Of a DNA stretch of 64,000 nucleotides, positions 1 to 10,560 are shown piece by piece. The number at the start of each line of letters is the position of its first letter. Positions within the stretch are counted from its first letter, which is position 1. This DNA comes from Melieria omissa (taxonomy: Eukaryota > Arthropoda > Insecta > Diptera > Ulidiidae): contig OZ020269.1 in assembly GCA_963971225.1 (NCBI GenBank), forward strand, positions 38,771,264-38,835,263, given 5' to 3'. A program made the translations under genes and the position numbers. Below the pieces are notes generated by a model that worked only from the letters and a program-made list of their open reading frames with translations, was not told where the DNA came from and ran no database searches.

Positions 1-25
1 AGATGTCCTAGACGAGTCTCCCCCC
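1..25. mobile_element. Possible right end of a TTAA-type element cut by the window edge
   Basis: The first bases run into a C tract followed by TTAA at 26-29. Read on the minus strand this gives TTAA, a G run and then TCGTCTA, which resembles the end of the TTAA MITE at 9547-10263. Only one end is inside the window, so this is a weak call based on about 20 bases. Confidence 0.22.
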
Positions 26-107
26 TTAAATACTATGATTACGAATACACTAATAACACAGAGCAACAAAATCTACATTATTTTTTTTTTCTGAAATCAA
101 ACCATAC

Positions 108-1290
108 TTTTCTAAAGGATTTTTGGACGCTGATCACAACTGCGTACTTAGTTTTTTGATTGTTTGAGCGGCTTAAGAAATATTGATGGTTTTCCTCGGA
201 GGGCGTTTCCCATGTTTTTTGACCATTATACGTATGCAGCTTCTACAAACCTGAAGTCTAAAATGCCATTTTTTTAACATAGATTAACAATACTCTAACT
301 ATGTATTTCAAATTTAAAACATTAAAATCGGTTCAAATTTGCAAGAGTTATTCATTTGCAAAGTCAACTTTTCAGTTACTTTGCAAGATTGCGAATACAC
401 AAAAGAATTTTTCTTACAAAAAATATATATTGTCATATAGTGAAAGAAGAATGTTGGGGCTTTCAATTAAAAAAGAAATTTTTGAAATACGATGTTTGTA
501 ATAGAGTATGTGTACAAATATGTAAGTTCTCATAAGCAGCAGTATGAAAATGCTCACATTCATCAAATGCCCTTGATTCATAAAATTTTCAGCTTTGATT
601 TTGATTTTTTTTGCGCCCTAAAAATATGTCGCAGTGAAATATGGAAAAACAGCAAGTAGTTTGCTAAGTGTGTTTGGTTGAAATTTTTACTTGTGTGATG
701 CAACTCTTTTTAGAATATCTCCTACAGTAACGAACCAATTCAAATTTTGTTAATGCCCTTGAAAAGACAAATATTGACGCTTGCCAAAATACCTTAGCTA
801 CTTTCGTCAATGACGCGAAAAGCATTAGGGGATTTCAATACAAACACGTGTTCAGAAGATGAAGTCGCATTTACACTCTAACGAGCATAGGCCGAAAATG
901 GCACATACAATGCAAAAAATCTGTTCTATAAGTTTAAGTTACAACCTTACACTATACATTGCACACTAACTCCTAGTTGAAAATTGCAACACCGATTTTT
1001 AATGAATTTTTATGAAAAATTCGCGAAAATTGAACTTTGAAGGGCCATAGCCATGTTAACCCTTGACCAATCGAAATCGACTATGGTCAGAATTATAGCT
1101 TGAGGATTCGTTATTGTGTCATAAAAAAATTATCGTGTTTTTCAACATATTACAAATGCAATAAAAATTCAAAGATGAAAAAACGTGGAAAACACCTCCT
1201 AGCAAAAACCACCAATCACTTACAAACCGCTCAAACAATCAAAAAACTAAGTACGCAGTTGTGATCAGCGTCCAAAAATCCTTTAGAAAA
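108..1290. mobile_element. 1.18-kb TIR element without coding capacity
   Basis: Positions 108-171 are a perfect inverted copy of 1227-1290 (64 bp), and a weaker inverted match continues inward on both sides for about 40 bp. The interior is AT-rich and has only short ORFs that look like nothing known. No clear target-site duplication is visible at either edge, so the superfamily cannot be assigned. It is best read as a non-autonomous DNA transposon or foldback element. Confidence 0.7.
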
Positions 1291-1840
1291 GGTTTACTAG
1301 AACTCGGAAAAATTGTGGCTTTTGCTCAGTGTAATCGAAGAAGAGCGATGCAAAATACGTATGTTTGTGTGTACGTAGATTAAGACTACATATGTACTTA
1401 CGTACATTCAATATTTAAAGAGATGGTTCCAGTGCGGGGCACAGTCAACATTCACTTCAACATGCGTCTGCTTTGGAGATAACATCTGTGACCTTAGTTG
1501 GCGATAAAATACAAATAATCAATGTGGAAGCTGGTTGTGTGGCTGCCTCGTCCTATTATTTACGAGTACATATTGCACATGTTGATTCTCGCATTGTCGC
1601 AACAAATTTTGGTACTTTTTAGAAGAGAGCGAGTTTTGGTATTGGCACCAAACACACGAACAAACGTGTTTGTATCCGTCCTTCAAGAACTGCTACACCC
1701 GTCGAACTGTATACCCCTCGAAGTTCTGTTTGAACCATATCAGAAACATGTTATTTTATAAAAGCAATTTCTCTTTCAAATTGTTGTTGTTATATGTATG
1801 GAGTTCTTAGGAGCTACGTCCTTAGCCAAAATCTGTCAAA
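1291..1840. other. No recognisable gene or repeat
   Basis: A 79-codon ORF at 1522-1761 has no familiar motif and its composition matches the surrounding DNA. I see no element ends here. Confidence 0.5.
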
Positions 1841-1844
1841 ATGG

Positions 1845-2390
1845 GTATGGTGGTAAATGAAGGCAAGACGAATTATATGCGGCAACGGTTTCGCGTCAAG
1901 GCCGTCAGGTATACTTTCGAAGTTGTTAATGAATTTTCCGGTCAGCCCTGGAATAAAGTGAGGGATTACTCTTGCTAATAGGTGTTACTACGGCCTCGAA
2001 AGACAATTGAGCAGCAGAGACCTCTTTAGACCGACAAAACGTGTACTCTTTGTTGAACACCTTTTAGTGTTCGGCGGGGAGATGCAAAGTTTTCGGTCGG
2101 TTATATCGGCGACGACTATCGAATATGAACGAACAACGAGCTGGATGAGCTGTTTAAAGACCTGACTGTAGCACAGCGGTAAGACTAGGCTGGTTTCGCC
2201 ATGTCGGCAGTATGGGTGATAAAGTTCCGGCGAAAAAGGTGTTCGATGTGGTAGTTGGAGGTCGACCACGAATTGTGAGACCACGTCTCCGGTGGAAAAC
2301 GGCCTATCATATCTTGGTGTGACCAATTGGAAAAGGCGCGCGCAATCAAAAGGCCTGGAACGAACTTTTGGTAACCGCAACCCGGTAACG
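1845..2390 (+). pseudogene. Degraded non-LTR retrotransposon, 3' end of the reverse transcriptase ORF
   Basis: Broken reading frames contain two signatures of the C-terminal part of a LINE reverse transcriptase. The first is VVNEGKTNYM near 1850-1885, which matches the conserved N-x-x-KT-x-Y-M step after the catalytic domain. The second is an RHVGSMGDKVPAKKVF-like stretch followed by GRPRIVRPRLRWKTAY near 2195-2310, the usual basic tail of RTE-type and related LINEs. Several stop codons and frameshifts separate them. The catalytic YxDD region is absent. RTE-type is the best guess. Confidence 0.6.
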
Positions 2391-2448
2391 GGTTGTTATG
2401 GCCAGTTAAGTAAGAAAATAAGTAAGGACGTAGCCAAAGCTACGATAA

Positions 2449-3155
2449 GGGGGGGAGGGTAAGGGTTTCAGCGTAAAAATATACACTTTTTTGTATGATT
2501 TTTTTTTAAAGTATGGATGGATCAAATTTATTTAAACCTTTTTTACATTATTAAGCATACTTTTAACAATATTCTGTAATTTTTTCATGCAGAAATATTA
2601 CAAAACAAGCCGGTGACAGAGCTTGCCCCAGAACGTCTTTGAAAATATACAATTTGCGATGATCTCTGTATCTCGGTCGGAAATTATCTGAAATCAAAAA
2701 CCATTAAAATTTAGTCACATTATTATCAAATCCTCCCCCCAACGTTCTCCGATTTTTTATTTAAAAATTTTTGGTGGCCATCTAAAGTGTAAATTATTTT
2801 CCACGAAAAATTCCGCCATTTTGTGGGTGGGAAACCCCCTTAATGTGAAAAAAAATTGTTTACTAAACGTTGGGGGGAGGTATTTTATATGTAGAAAATG
2901 TGTACCAAGTTTCAAATGAATCGGTTTAGTAGTTTTTAAATGACAGTGATCACGGACTTTGAAAAAGTAGTTTTGAGAAAAACGCGATAGAAGAGAATAA
3001 GCACTAAAGGACAGGGGACTAACTATAGACCATAACTTCAAGAGTTTTGCTCCGATCGACTTAAAATTTTTAGAATATATTCTTGAAATGTTTAACAATA
3101 AGATAAGACAAAAAAAAATAATTCGATTTTTCGAAAGTGTAAACCCTTACCCCCC
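2449..3155. mobile_element. GGGGGTAAGGG-type MITE, copy 1
   Basis: The ends are inverted GGGTAAGGGTTT-like sequences behind G runs. TTAA follows the right end at 3156-3159, and ATAA precedes the left end at 2445-2448, so the duplication may be TTAA with one change (TA is also possible). The body is nearly the same as 58382-59087 in inverted orientation. The 113-codon minus-strand ORF inside (3098 to 2757) resembles no transposase and I treat it as chance. Confidence 0.75.
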
Positions 3156-3159
3156 TTAA

Positions 3160-3600
3160 AGGGGTTTAAAAATTATATAAAAAAGTTTGAAAAGAGAAAC
3201 CAAAAGTTGTTTCGAATTGTTTGAAAAACTGGCTTTAATAGCAAAGCATGGGCTTAAGATGTTCTATGACGAAACGTGATATAATATACCTATTGATTTC
3301 AAACTTTATGAAAATACTCTAAATCAAAAATAATTCGACAATTTTAATATGAAAATAAAAATTTAACGTAGTGAACAATGAGCTAAGATTCGCATATGGG
3401 AAGACTACGAAAAAATATGAACCGATGTGCATTTTGGCTTCAAAATTGGAGAAAACACTTGATATCAAAAACTATTCGACAGGTGTTTTTGTAATTTTTC
3501 ATAATCAAAATCAAACGAGGTCAACGAAAACAGGAGATTATACGTTTTTTAAATTTCAAATTTAGTTTGTAGTTTGCTGTTGTTTTCGTCGTTGAATAGT
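3160..3600. other. No recognisable gene or repeat
   Basis: AT-rich DNA with a 64-codon ORF at 3371-3565 that I do not recognise. Nothing else stands out. Confidence 0.5.
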
Positions 3601-3620
3601 AATATATAAAAACATTTATG

Positions 3621-3770
3621 TTAAAAGGGAGCTAAGTCAAGTGAATGCAGTGGCTGTGGAATGGTAGCTGTTACGTTTTTGATAAGAAACTCGGAGATAA
3701 CGGAGGCATTGTGTGACGCTCCTCGTCGTTTTTGAAAATTTAACTGCATTACAAAAAGCAAAACACGCAC
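3621..3770 (-). pseudogene. Mariner-type transposase fragment
   Basis: Read on the minus strand the frame contains ISEFLIKNVTATIPQPLHSL followed by DLAPF. This matches the mariner transposase segment that ends with the third catalytic aspartate (normally SPDLAPCDF). The upstream part of the 129-codon ORF (to 4010) does not resemble a transposase. No TIRs were found, so this is a small relic. Confidence 0.55.
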
Positions 3771-4227
3771 CAAAACAGTTGTTTTGAAGACTGTGTCACT
3801 TTCACAAATGTCATCTGAAACTTTAAGGAAATATAGCTGAGGTGTGGAAAAATTTCCTTTTTTTATTTCGTGCAAATCCTTACTACTTCTGTCACCGCTC
3901 TGACTTTTATAATGTACAGTTAAATCTGTTAAATTTATTATATTAACACAATACCTCGCAATTTGAAAAATGGTCGGTTTATGGAGTCGGAATTTATTTC
4001 CACAGTACAAAAGCTATCGATTTATCGAATAAGATTTATGAAAGGCGTATTCACAAGTTGATACGACTTGAGACTGCGATTGTGCGAATCGTTAAATAGC
4101 GTTTTACTAGTGATTGTTTTCTTAAAGGGTTTGCAGGAAGAAGCCTTCCGTAGCACTCAGTCCATTTTGGACCATTGTACTATACCCATGGGGGATAGCG
4201 AAGAAGAGGAAAGTGATATTTCATATT

Positions 4228-4411
4228 TCACCCGTTTTGAAATGTGTACGCAACACTTTTTTCCAACATATGTTACAGCACACATTTCAAGCGGATGGGG
4301 AAAGGGCGGGGGAGGGGACTTACAGTACATCGCTGAATCATTTGGTTTATGTGGATAGCGATAGAGGTAAATGAGCGTTTCACCAGCCTGAGCTGGGCTA
4401 TCGAGGCCGGC
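4228..4411 (-). mobile_element. tRNA-derived SINE, family A, copy 1 (internally deleted)
   Basis: This matches 59752-60071 at both ends: the CACCCGTTTTGAAATGTG start and the ATCGAGGCCGG tRNA-derived end. The middle, including most of the tRNA-like head with the B box, is missing. The SINE reads on the minus strand. An ORF over this stretch (4068-4358) is not a gene. Confidence 0.65.
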
Positions 4412-4639
4412 TTTACTAGAGATACTACTTTGTATATATACACTGGTGGCAGTTCCCATAAACTCACCTAAATCTGCTTGGATTTTGTTACATTTTCTTT
4501 AAAACATTGATTCAGTTAAAATAGTTTTACCGAAATATTTATTGTAAAATATAATCTATAAGAACTAAAATAAGAAATCGCAATTAAGTAACTGTTCTGC
4601 CAATTTATTTGTTGTTTTCATAAAAATGACGCAATTTGA

Positions 4640-4660
4640 GGTGGCAATTCACATAAACTC
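4640..4660. repeat. Inner direct repeat of the left Tc1 arm
   Basis: GGTGGCAATTCACATAAACT here echoes the outer end GGTGGCAGTTCCCATAAACT about 200 bp away. In IR/DR Tc1 elements both copies are transposase binding sites (family knowledge). Confidence 0.75.
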
Positions 4661-4854
4661 AGTACAAAATATAAAATCGCATAAAATAAAATTTGTTCAT
4701 AGCTCATGATACTCTAAATAGTTTTGTTAAATAATTTGTCCATTTCTCATTACGGTTTAAAATATTTGAGGCACAAATAAAATAAGATTCTAAAGAGTTT
4801 GTGCCGGTATGCAAGCCCCAACCTATTTAATCGTTTTTTTTAACATAAGTCAAT

Positions 4855-5367
4855 CTTTCAATAAAACGCTCGTTCTTTTGCGTAAACACCTCGAGCAAGA
4901 ATCGAAAGGTTCTCGATGTGATTTAAGTCCAAAATTCGAACTGGCCAATCAAAAACTTGAATATTTTTGTCCTTGAAAAAGCTCGTTGTTTTTCTAGAAC
5001 TGTGAATTGCAGCATTTTCCTGCTGAAAGATAAATTCAGGCCCACAACGTTTTTTTGGTTGTTTTATTACCATTACGTTAAAAAAGTTCGCAGTAAATGA
5101 TGAAGTTAATTTTTTCAGAAGCCCACGCAAGTTAAATCGTATCATGTATGGCAACACAAACCCAAACCATTATATCATCACCTGATAATGTAAGGCTTAT
5201 ATATACTTCCTTTTCAACCAACTTATCGAGCTAAGTTTCAAATAATGACACACTCGTGTCTCAGACCTGCCTATTTTATCCGTTACTTCCCGTATCGAAA
5301 ACTCTTACTGATTGAATGCATTAATTTTAATCTTTTCCTCAAGTGGCAGTTACTTTCCTCTTGGCAT
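4855..5367 (-). pseudogene. Tc1-like transposase, internally deleted and frame-broken
   Basis: Translation on the minus strand begins MPRGK near 5367 and continues into a helix-turn-helix-like segment (FSIREVTDKIGRSETRVCHY), with stop codons after MPRGK and within the segment. A middle part reads MVWVCVAIHD. The 5157-4858 frame gives FQQENAAIHSSRKTTSFFKD and then DWPVRILDLNHIENLSILAR, the DDE-domain end of Tc1 transposases; the usual QQDNA is QQENA here and SPDLN is changed to ILDLN. At about 510 bp it is half the family length, so a large internal deletion has occurred. Not functional. Confidence 0.85.
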
Positions 5368-5486
5368 TTTCACAGATCTGAAGAAAATGAAAATGTTACT
5401 TTTTAAATAGTACAAAAATCGACTAAATCAGTTTATAAAGGCCTCAAATTACTTATATTTTTGTTTCACTGATCAATTTAAATCGC

Positions 5487-5507
5487 TGAGTTTATGTGAA
5501 CTGCCAC
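5487..5507. repeat. Inner direct repeat of the right Tc1 arm
   Basis: Inverse of the left inner repeat: AGTTTATGTGAACTGCCAC, about 190 bp inside the outer right end. Confidence 0.75.
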
Positions 5508-5719
5508 ATTTCAACTCTGAGCACTAGTCGCTCTTAATGTTTCGCACGATCACACAAATTATAAAAGAGTGCATACCGGTACACCTGCCGTTTCTTACAG
5601 CAAACTATGGAAATGTAAACTAGAACCTTTATTTGTTTTTTAAATCATCTCCTCTACTCTTACAAGACTGTTCATACCTCAGCTCAAAGTGAGTTTATAG
5701 GAACTGCCACCAGTGTATG

Positions 5720-6909
5720 CAGGGCCGGATTAACCCTCAACGGGACCCTAGGCAACCATCAATTTGGGGGCCCTTTTTTCACGTCCGTTCCCTTCTTTTT
5801 TCGATTAAAAAATACAAACTTATATCTTTCATAACAATTTTATTGTCACAATGTAATAATATCAATAAAATTACTATCTACATTTTAAACATGTCGTTTT
5901 CTACATTTGTTTTCGGCAAATTCATCAATTATATCATCAATATCGATTTTGTTCAATAAATCTGACTCAATGCAAAGTATACCTAACATCTCGAGTCGCT
6001 CTTGTCGCGTTGTAGCTCTTTCAGCAGCTTTGATTCTTTTTAATTGCGAGAAGGATCGTTCGGCAGAACAATTTGTGATCATTAATGTTAAAAAAATCCG
6101 AAGAGCTATTTCTGTGTTAGGAAATACATCGGCTAATTGATCTTCCATTAGAATCTTATACAAATGACTCTGAGTTTTTTGTGCATCAGTGTATCTGGAG
6201 TTCACGTAACTTTGGAATTGTTTCATTTCAATGAAAAATTCTTCCAAATCTCTAGAATAAAAACGAACTAAGTTATTTATAGCTTCGTGGAGGTCTCCAT
6301 CACTTAGAGAAGAGTTGATGAGAAATGCAAATCTCTCTGAAACTTCCATATACACTGGTTTGCCCATTCTTAACAGGGTTGCCATATAAAGATATTTTTT
6401 AAAATATGAGCTTTTAAATATTTACCGTCCGTTTAGGGATATGTTTGCAAATCTGCTTTTTCACTTTGCAATGACTTACTCACTGAACGCATAGCAGTCA
6501 AAATAGAGTTCCATAAAATCAACATGAAACCAAATTCGAATTTTTGCATTTTATTCGCGATACACGTCGCCTCATAACGAGTATCAGTATTTTGTGATTC
6601 ATCATCGGCAATGATTTCTAGAGCCTCTAATATGATATCAAATGAATCGTAAACTGCATTCGTCGCATTCGAATGTGCTTCCCAGCGTGTAGTTGACTAG
6701 TTCGTCGGTCATCGCCTTTTGAATGCGGTCAATTGAGTTTTATTTATTTGAGTAAAATTTATTTTCAGTTCTGATTATATTTTTCTTTCACTCTCTAGAA
6801 TTTTATGTTTGTAAGAAAATTTTAGAAGTCTTTTTCATTTTTCGGGGGCCCCCTAAAATCGGGGGCCCCAGGCAACTGCCTATTCTGCCTACTTGTTAAT
6901 CCGGCCCTG
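5720..6909 (-). mobile_element. hAT transposon (ZMYM1-like group) inserted beside the Tc1 end
   Basis: TIRs CAGGGCCGGATTAAC and its inverse bound the element. The 8-bp duplication AGTGTATG lies at 5712-5719 and 6910-6917 and matches perfectly, as hAT elements require. The left duplication includes the last bases of the Tc1 element, so the hAT jumped in after the Tc1. Length 1,190 bp; G/C blocks of GGGGGCCCC lie just inside both ends. Confidence 0.92.
5885..6705 (-). pseudogene. hAT transposase remnant with C-terminal dimerisation domain
   Basis: The 166-codon frame 6385-5885 contains FPNTEIALRIFLTLMITNCS followed by AERSFSQLKRIK and a typical hAT dimerisation end. Upstream, after a break, the frame 6705-6440 reads TRWEAHSNATNAVYDSF and LEALEIIADDESQNTDTRYE, the segment that precedes it in ZMYM1-like hAT proteins. 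The N-terminal zinc finger and first catalytic region are missing, and the two parts are out of frame. In intact relatives the protein cuts and pastes DNA in the nucleus; this copy cannot. Confidence 0.87.
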
Positions 6910-6924
6910 AGTGTATGTAAATAC

Positions 6925-7040
6925 TAGGGATTGCAATCCCGGGATTGCGAATCCCGGAGTCCCGGGATGCCGGGCAATTTCAGTCCCGAAAAATCCCGGG
7001 GTGGACAAAATTCAATCCCGGGATCCCGGAAACAAAAAAA
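6925..7040. mobile_element. CCCGGG-ended hAT-type element, single end (copy D)
   Basis: Starts TAGGGATTGCAATCCCGGG and carries several CCCGGGAT-type units, like the three full copies at 25985, 44941 and 62829. No matching second end or duplication was found nearby, so this is a truncated copy. It abuts the hAT duplication at 6910-6917. Confidence 0.6.
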
Positions 7041-7470
7041 ATCGTACTTTTTGCTTTTGTCAAGTTGATTTCGAAAAGTTTCAACCCTTCTTATTTAACG
7101 CAAAAAAATAAATTGCCCATTGCCTGTGACGTTTGAATAAGTGTTAATGCAACAATAACTCTGTTTGTGTATAACTACTTTTTAAAAATTTGTGCAAACT
7201 CGCTCTGTTTTTAGTACTTTTCCAGTACAAATTTGCCAGTAACCAAAATCAGAAGTGCAAACGACGCTTACGCTCCCAAAAATAAATCCATTCAAAAAGT
7301 AAACATCCAGAGTTTTCTAAAAACATGCAAGTTTAACTCTTCTTTACATTAATGTGACTTGTCATATTCACAACACACAAGGAAAATGGTGTGAATAAGA
7401 GGATTAAGAAAGAAACAGCTAATATAAAACCATCACCATTTGAGAATTTAAACTATAGCGAAACTTGAAT
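7041..7470. other. No recognisable gene or repeat
   Basis: AT-rich, no element ends seen; possibly decayed interior of copy D or of the following piggyBac relic. Confidence 0.4.
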
Positions 7471-7472
7471 TA

Positions 7473-7674
7473 CACTACTCGACACGAAAAATGCTCCTAA
7501 AAATAAAAGTATTTTTTAGACTAATCTTCGGCTGCTGAACACGAAACTGAAAATCAAAAAAAAAATCTTCGAAAAACACGTTTTCCCCTCTTATTTCAGT
7601 TATAAGCACATATCTCGTAAACCAACCATCCGACTAACACATGTGGCTCGTCGTTCAGAAGGTAATGCAACTTT
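7473..7674. repeat. Deleted copy of the repeat that also fills the 9-13.5 kb element
   Basis: CACTACTCGACACGAAAAAT at 7473 recurs inverted near 13440-13459. The following 150 bp (CGAACACGAAAC-like, then ATAAGCACATATCTCGTAAA) recurs inverted in two parts at 12690-12760 and 10470-10555. The copy lacks the coding segment found at 13030-13260. It stops where the piggyBac frame starts. Confidence 0.55.
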
Positions 7675-8237
7675 ACGCAACAAATAACTTGACTCTAACA
7701 GTTTATAAAAGTAAACCGAAAAAAAAAGGACTTTTGTTAAGTTCATTGCATAAATCTGTACAAGTCGAAAACAAAAATAAGCGTCTTCCTGAAACAATTA
7801 AATTTTATAACTGTACAAAATTTGGGTCGATATGACTGACCAAATGGCAAGGAAATATAGCGTGAAATGTAAATGCCGTAGATGGCCTATGCATGTGTTT
7901 TTTCAATATCCCTGATTTGATCGGTATAAATGCATGGATTCTTTACAAAGAAACGACAGGTGAAAATATTTCACGTAGAGATTTCTTATTCCAGTTAGGA
8001 GAGGAACTATCAACTGCCTACAAAGAATGCCATGAGAGAACAACAGATACGGCAATATCGTCAGCAGCCTCAAGTAAAATCGGTACTTTTACAAAAAGGG
8101 GGAAAAAGTGCCAAGTAAAGTACTGTTATAATAGAGGTAATAGAGCAATTACAATTTGTTCCCAGTGTAAAAAATACTCGTGTGGCAAGTGCCTCAAAGA
8201 CCAGCCAATCATCTGTAAAAAGTGTTGTATTGAGTAA
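7675..8237 (+). pseudogene. piggyBac-like transposase, C-terminal part with two frameshifts
   Basis: Three abutting frames read as one protein. First: LTVYKSKPKKKGLLLSSLHK through KRLPETIKFYNCTKFG (frame ending at 7835). Second: VDMTDQMARKYSVKC then RRWPMHVFF. Third (7893-8237): NIPDLIGINAWILYKETTGE to a Cys-rich tail with CQVKYC and CKKYSCGKC. The order matches piggyBac transposases, whose C-terminal Cys-rich domain binds the ends. A 1-base loss near 7827 and a 1-base gain in the T run at 7896-7902 offset each other. The N-terminal and most catalytic aspartates are absent. No TTAA ends were found. Confidence 0.85.
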
Positions 8238-8507
8238 GGAAAAATTTTTGTTACATCGTTTTTATATCATTATTTTTTATTATTAATTTTCCATACCTGA
8301 ATACTGAAAGATAGCTAAGTTCATAAATACGAATAAATAAATATTATTTTTGACAAAAGAAAAAGAGTATATTTAAAAGCTTTTTCATTAGTAATTGGCT
8401 AAGGTGTCAAAAGACAAATTTTGGTTGAAATAGGTATACACAAAATCTTGGTAGAAATAGTGTTAAAAACTCCGAAGGCGCAAATTTAATTGGCAGCGTG
8501 CAGCGTA

Positions 8508-8674
8508 AAATAAAAATGTTATAACTAAGCCAAGCGAGATATGATAAAGCAGCACAGTGTTGTGATTCAGCTTAAAAAAATTAAGAAAATTGGAAACAAA
8601 AGCAAGAAAAAAAGCCAATACAATCAATTTTAGTGGCCGATACTAGCCGATGCCGATTAATAGGTCGGACTCTA
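8508..8674. mobile_element. End fragment of a CCGATTAATCGG-type hAT-like element
   Basis: Matches the right end of the element at 21816-25476: AAGCGAGATATGA-like sequence, then CCGATGCCGATTAAT and GGTCGGACTCTA at the edge. Only this end is present. Confidence 0.6.
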
Positions 8675-9110
8675 GCTATAGTGATAACTGATTGTAGTGG
8701 TTTCAGAGAGGTTGTGTCACAAATAATCATTTAATATCGCTTTGCAATTAGAAGAATATTTTATCTTTTCACTATATTGAATATGACCAACTTTATGTTA
8801 ACTAAGCTAATTTTTCATTTGCGAGCAGCTGATTTAAAGATACAAATTAAAGTGTTTTTTACATTGGACAGGGACAGTGCCACCGTTATTTTGAAGGTAA
8901 CTGCATAAGTTGACTTTGCGTTTGGGTGTTTTAAGATGTATGTTTTCCCAATTAAGTTAAATCATAACTATTTTACAAAACAGTACTTTCAAATATGTAC
9001 TCTGATATTTTTGAAAAAATTAAAATGCGTATTTGACTCAAAAAATCAGTCACTGCGATAATTGTATGTTATTTACCCATTACGCCACTTTCGCCACTAT
9101 ATTGAATAAA
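8675..9110. other. No recognisable gene or repeat
   Basis: AT-rich DNA between two element edges. The 8238-8507 stretch before the previous fragment is likewise featureless. Confidence 0.45.
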
Positions 9111-9546
9111 ACTGGTATCAGTGGCGCACCCAGGATTTTATTTGGAGGGGGAGGGGAGTTTCGTGTAAGTTTTTTGAGAACTTTGAAATAGAATAAAATT
9201 TAGATGTATGAATCTACAGACTGAGATCAAAAACATGTATGTTTCCCCTACCTGACATATTTTGGTCCTGAAAGTTCAAAATAGAGAATTTATTTAAAAG
9301 GAGACAATTTTTCTCTTTTATTTGATACCCATATCTTAATTATTCCACAACCGCAAATGTTCAAAAAAATATTTGAAATGTCCTTAAAATTTTAAAATCC
9401 TTCAAAAATCACTTTGGGTCCGAAAATGAAAACCGACTACGCCAGGTAAATGACCTCTAGCTTCACGCCTATATCAACATTTGGATGGGTCACAGTGCAT
9501 CATAACTCTGTCATTTTTCTTTCGATTCCATTGATGATAGGCTTAA

Positions 9547-10263
9547 GAGGGTCGTCTACGTAGCGGCCCGATTTTCGAGCCTTTTTTTCAAAATTTATTA
9601 CGAAGGAACGAAAACAGATATTCAATCACTTTTTTGTTTATTTAATCGTAATCTTTCAAGTGGCAAAATCATAAAAATTATATTTCTACATATTTGAGTG
9701 CGGGATGACCTTGAACCTGCCCTCATCAGAATTTTTATATCAATTTCCCTGCACGATTTTGGGCCAACCACGTAACCTACAACAAAAAATGAAACTAATC
9801 TATAATTGATATTACATCAGCTATACTTAGACACGAGCTTTTTGTAAAATTCAAAAATCTCTCGAAATGGTGGACATTTTTGGAAAAAAAGTTATTTTCC
9901 CCTTTTTTTCAAATGTTTATTGCCTGTTATAATAAAAAAAACAATATTTTGTCAAAAGCTCGTGTCTACTCATAGCGACATATTTTCTGAGCAAGTAAAA
10001 AAAGAAATCGAATCGATGCGTGTAAAACTTTTCTTAAAATCGTGCAAGTAAGTTAGAAAAATACGACTTTCGGGAACACGCGTTTAAAGTTCACAGGGAG
10101 CGTGCGGAAACACCGTGAGCGAGCGTGCTCAATGCTCTACAGCTCAATAACCGTGAAGAGCTTACCCAAATCCTTTGGATATAACATTCCTCACGTCTTC
10201 CAAATGAAAATTATGTAAAACAAAAAAAAGCATTTTTTAAAACTTTGTACGTAGACGACCCCC
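9547..10263. mobile_element. TTAA-flanked MITE with (G)GGGGTCGTCTACGTA ends
   Basis: TIRs of 16 bp (GAGGGTCGTCTACGTA and the inverse of GGGGGTCGTCTACGTA) lie between TTAA at 9543-9546 and TTAA at 10264-10267. Length 717 bp, no coding. CTACGTAG forms a short palindrome at the left end. TTAA targets fit piggyBac and a few other superfamilies. Confidence 0.82.
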
Positions 10264-10560
10264 TTAATAAGTATTTGCACAAATAATATATTTTTCATCT
10301 TAGGTTTTGAAACCAAAGGAAATAATTGATTTTATCTATAAAAAAAAAACATTCAGATATTTATGATTTTTGAAAATGGTCGAAACATTTATTTTTTTAC
10401 AACTAATTTTTTACATCACTAATTTCTCCAAATCTCATCTGATTTGGACAATCTGTATATCTCTGGAAAAGCTAAGGTATTATCTTCTGACCGACGGGCA
10501 TGTTAGTGTTAGTCGGATGGTTCGTTTACGAGCTATGTGCTCATAACTCAAACAACAGGG

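Larger units (their letters stand above)
4441..5715 (-). mobile_element. Tc1-like transposon with IR/DR ends
   Basis: The element starts CACTGGTGGCAGTTCC and ends with its inverse, flanked by TA at 4439-4440 and 5716-5717. A second, related pair of inverted repeats lies about 200 bp inside each end (4640-4660 and 5487-5507). This is the double-site IR/DR arrangement known from some Tc1-like elements. Length 1,275 bp. The transposase inside is broken, so the copy is dead. A hAT element begins 4 bp beyond its right end. Confidence 0.88.

Noticed and set aside
1988..2380. 130-codon minus-strand ORF
   Set aside because: Shadow of the degraded LINE frame on the plus strand.
1818..2440. Inverted GCTACGTCCTTAGCC-like words around the LINE relic
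   Set aside because: Only about 12-14 bases match and no duplication is seen; too short to claim TIRs.
2757..3098. 113-codon minus-strand ORF, also partly open in the copy near 58400-58800
   Set aside because: It lies within a MITE, has no protein family motif, and the second copy does not keep a selected frame.
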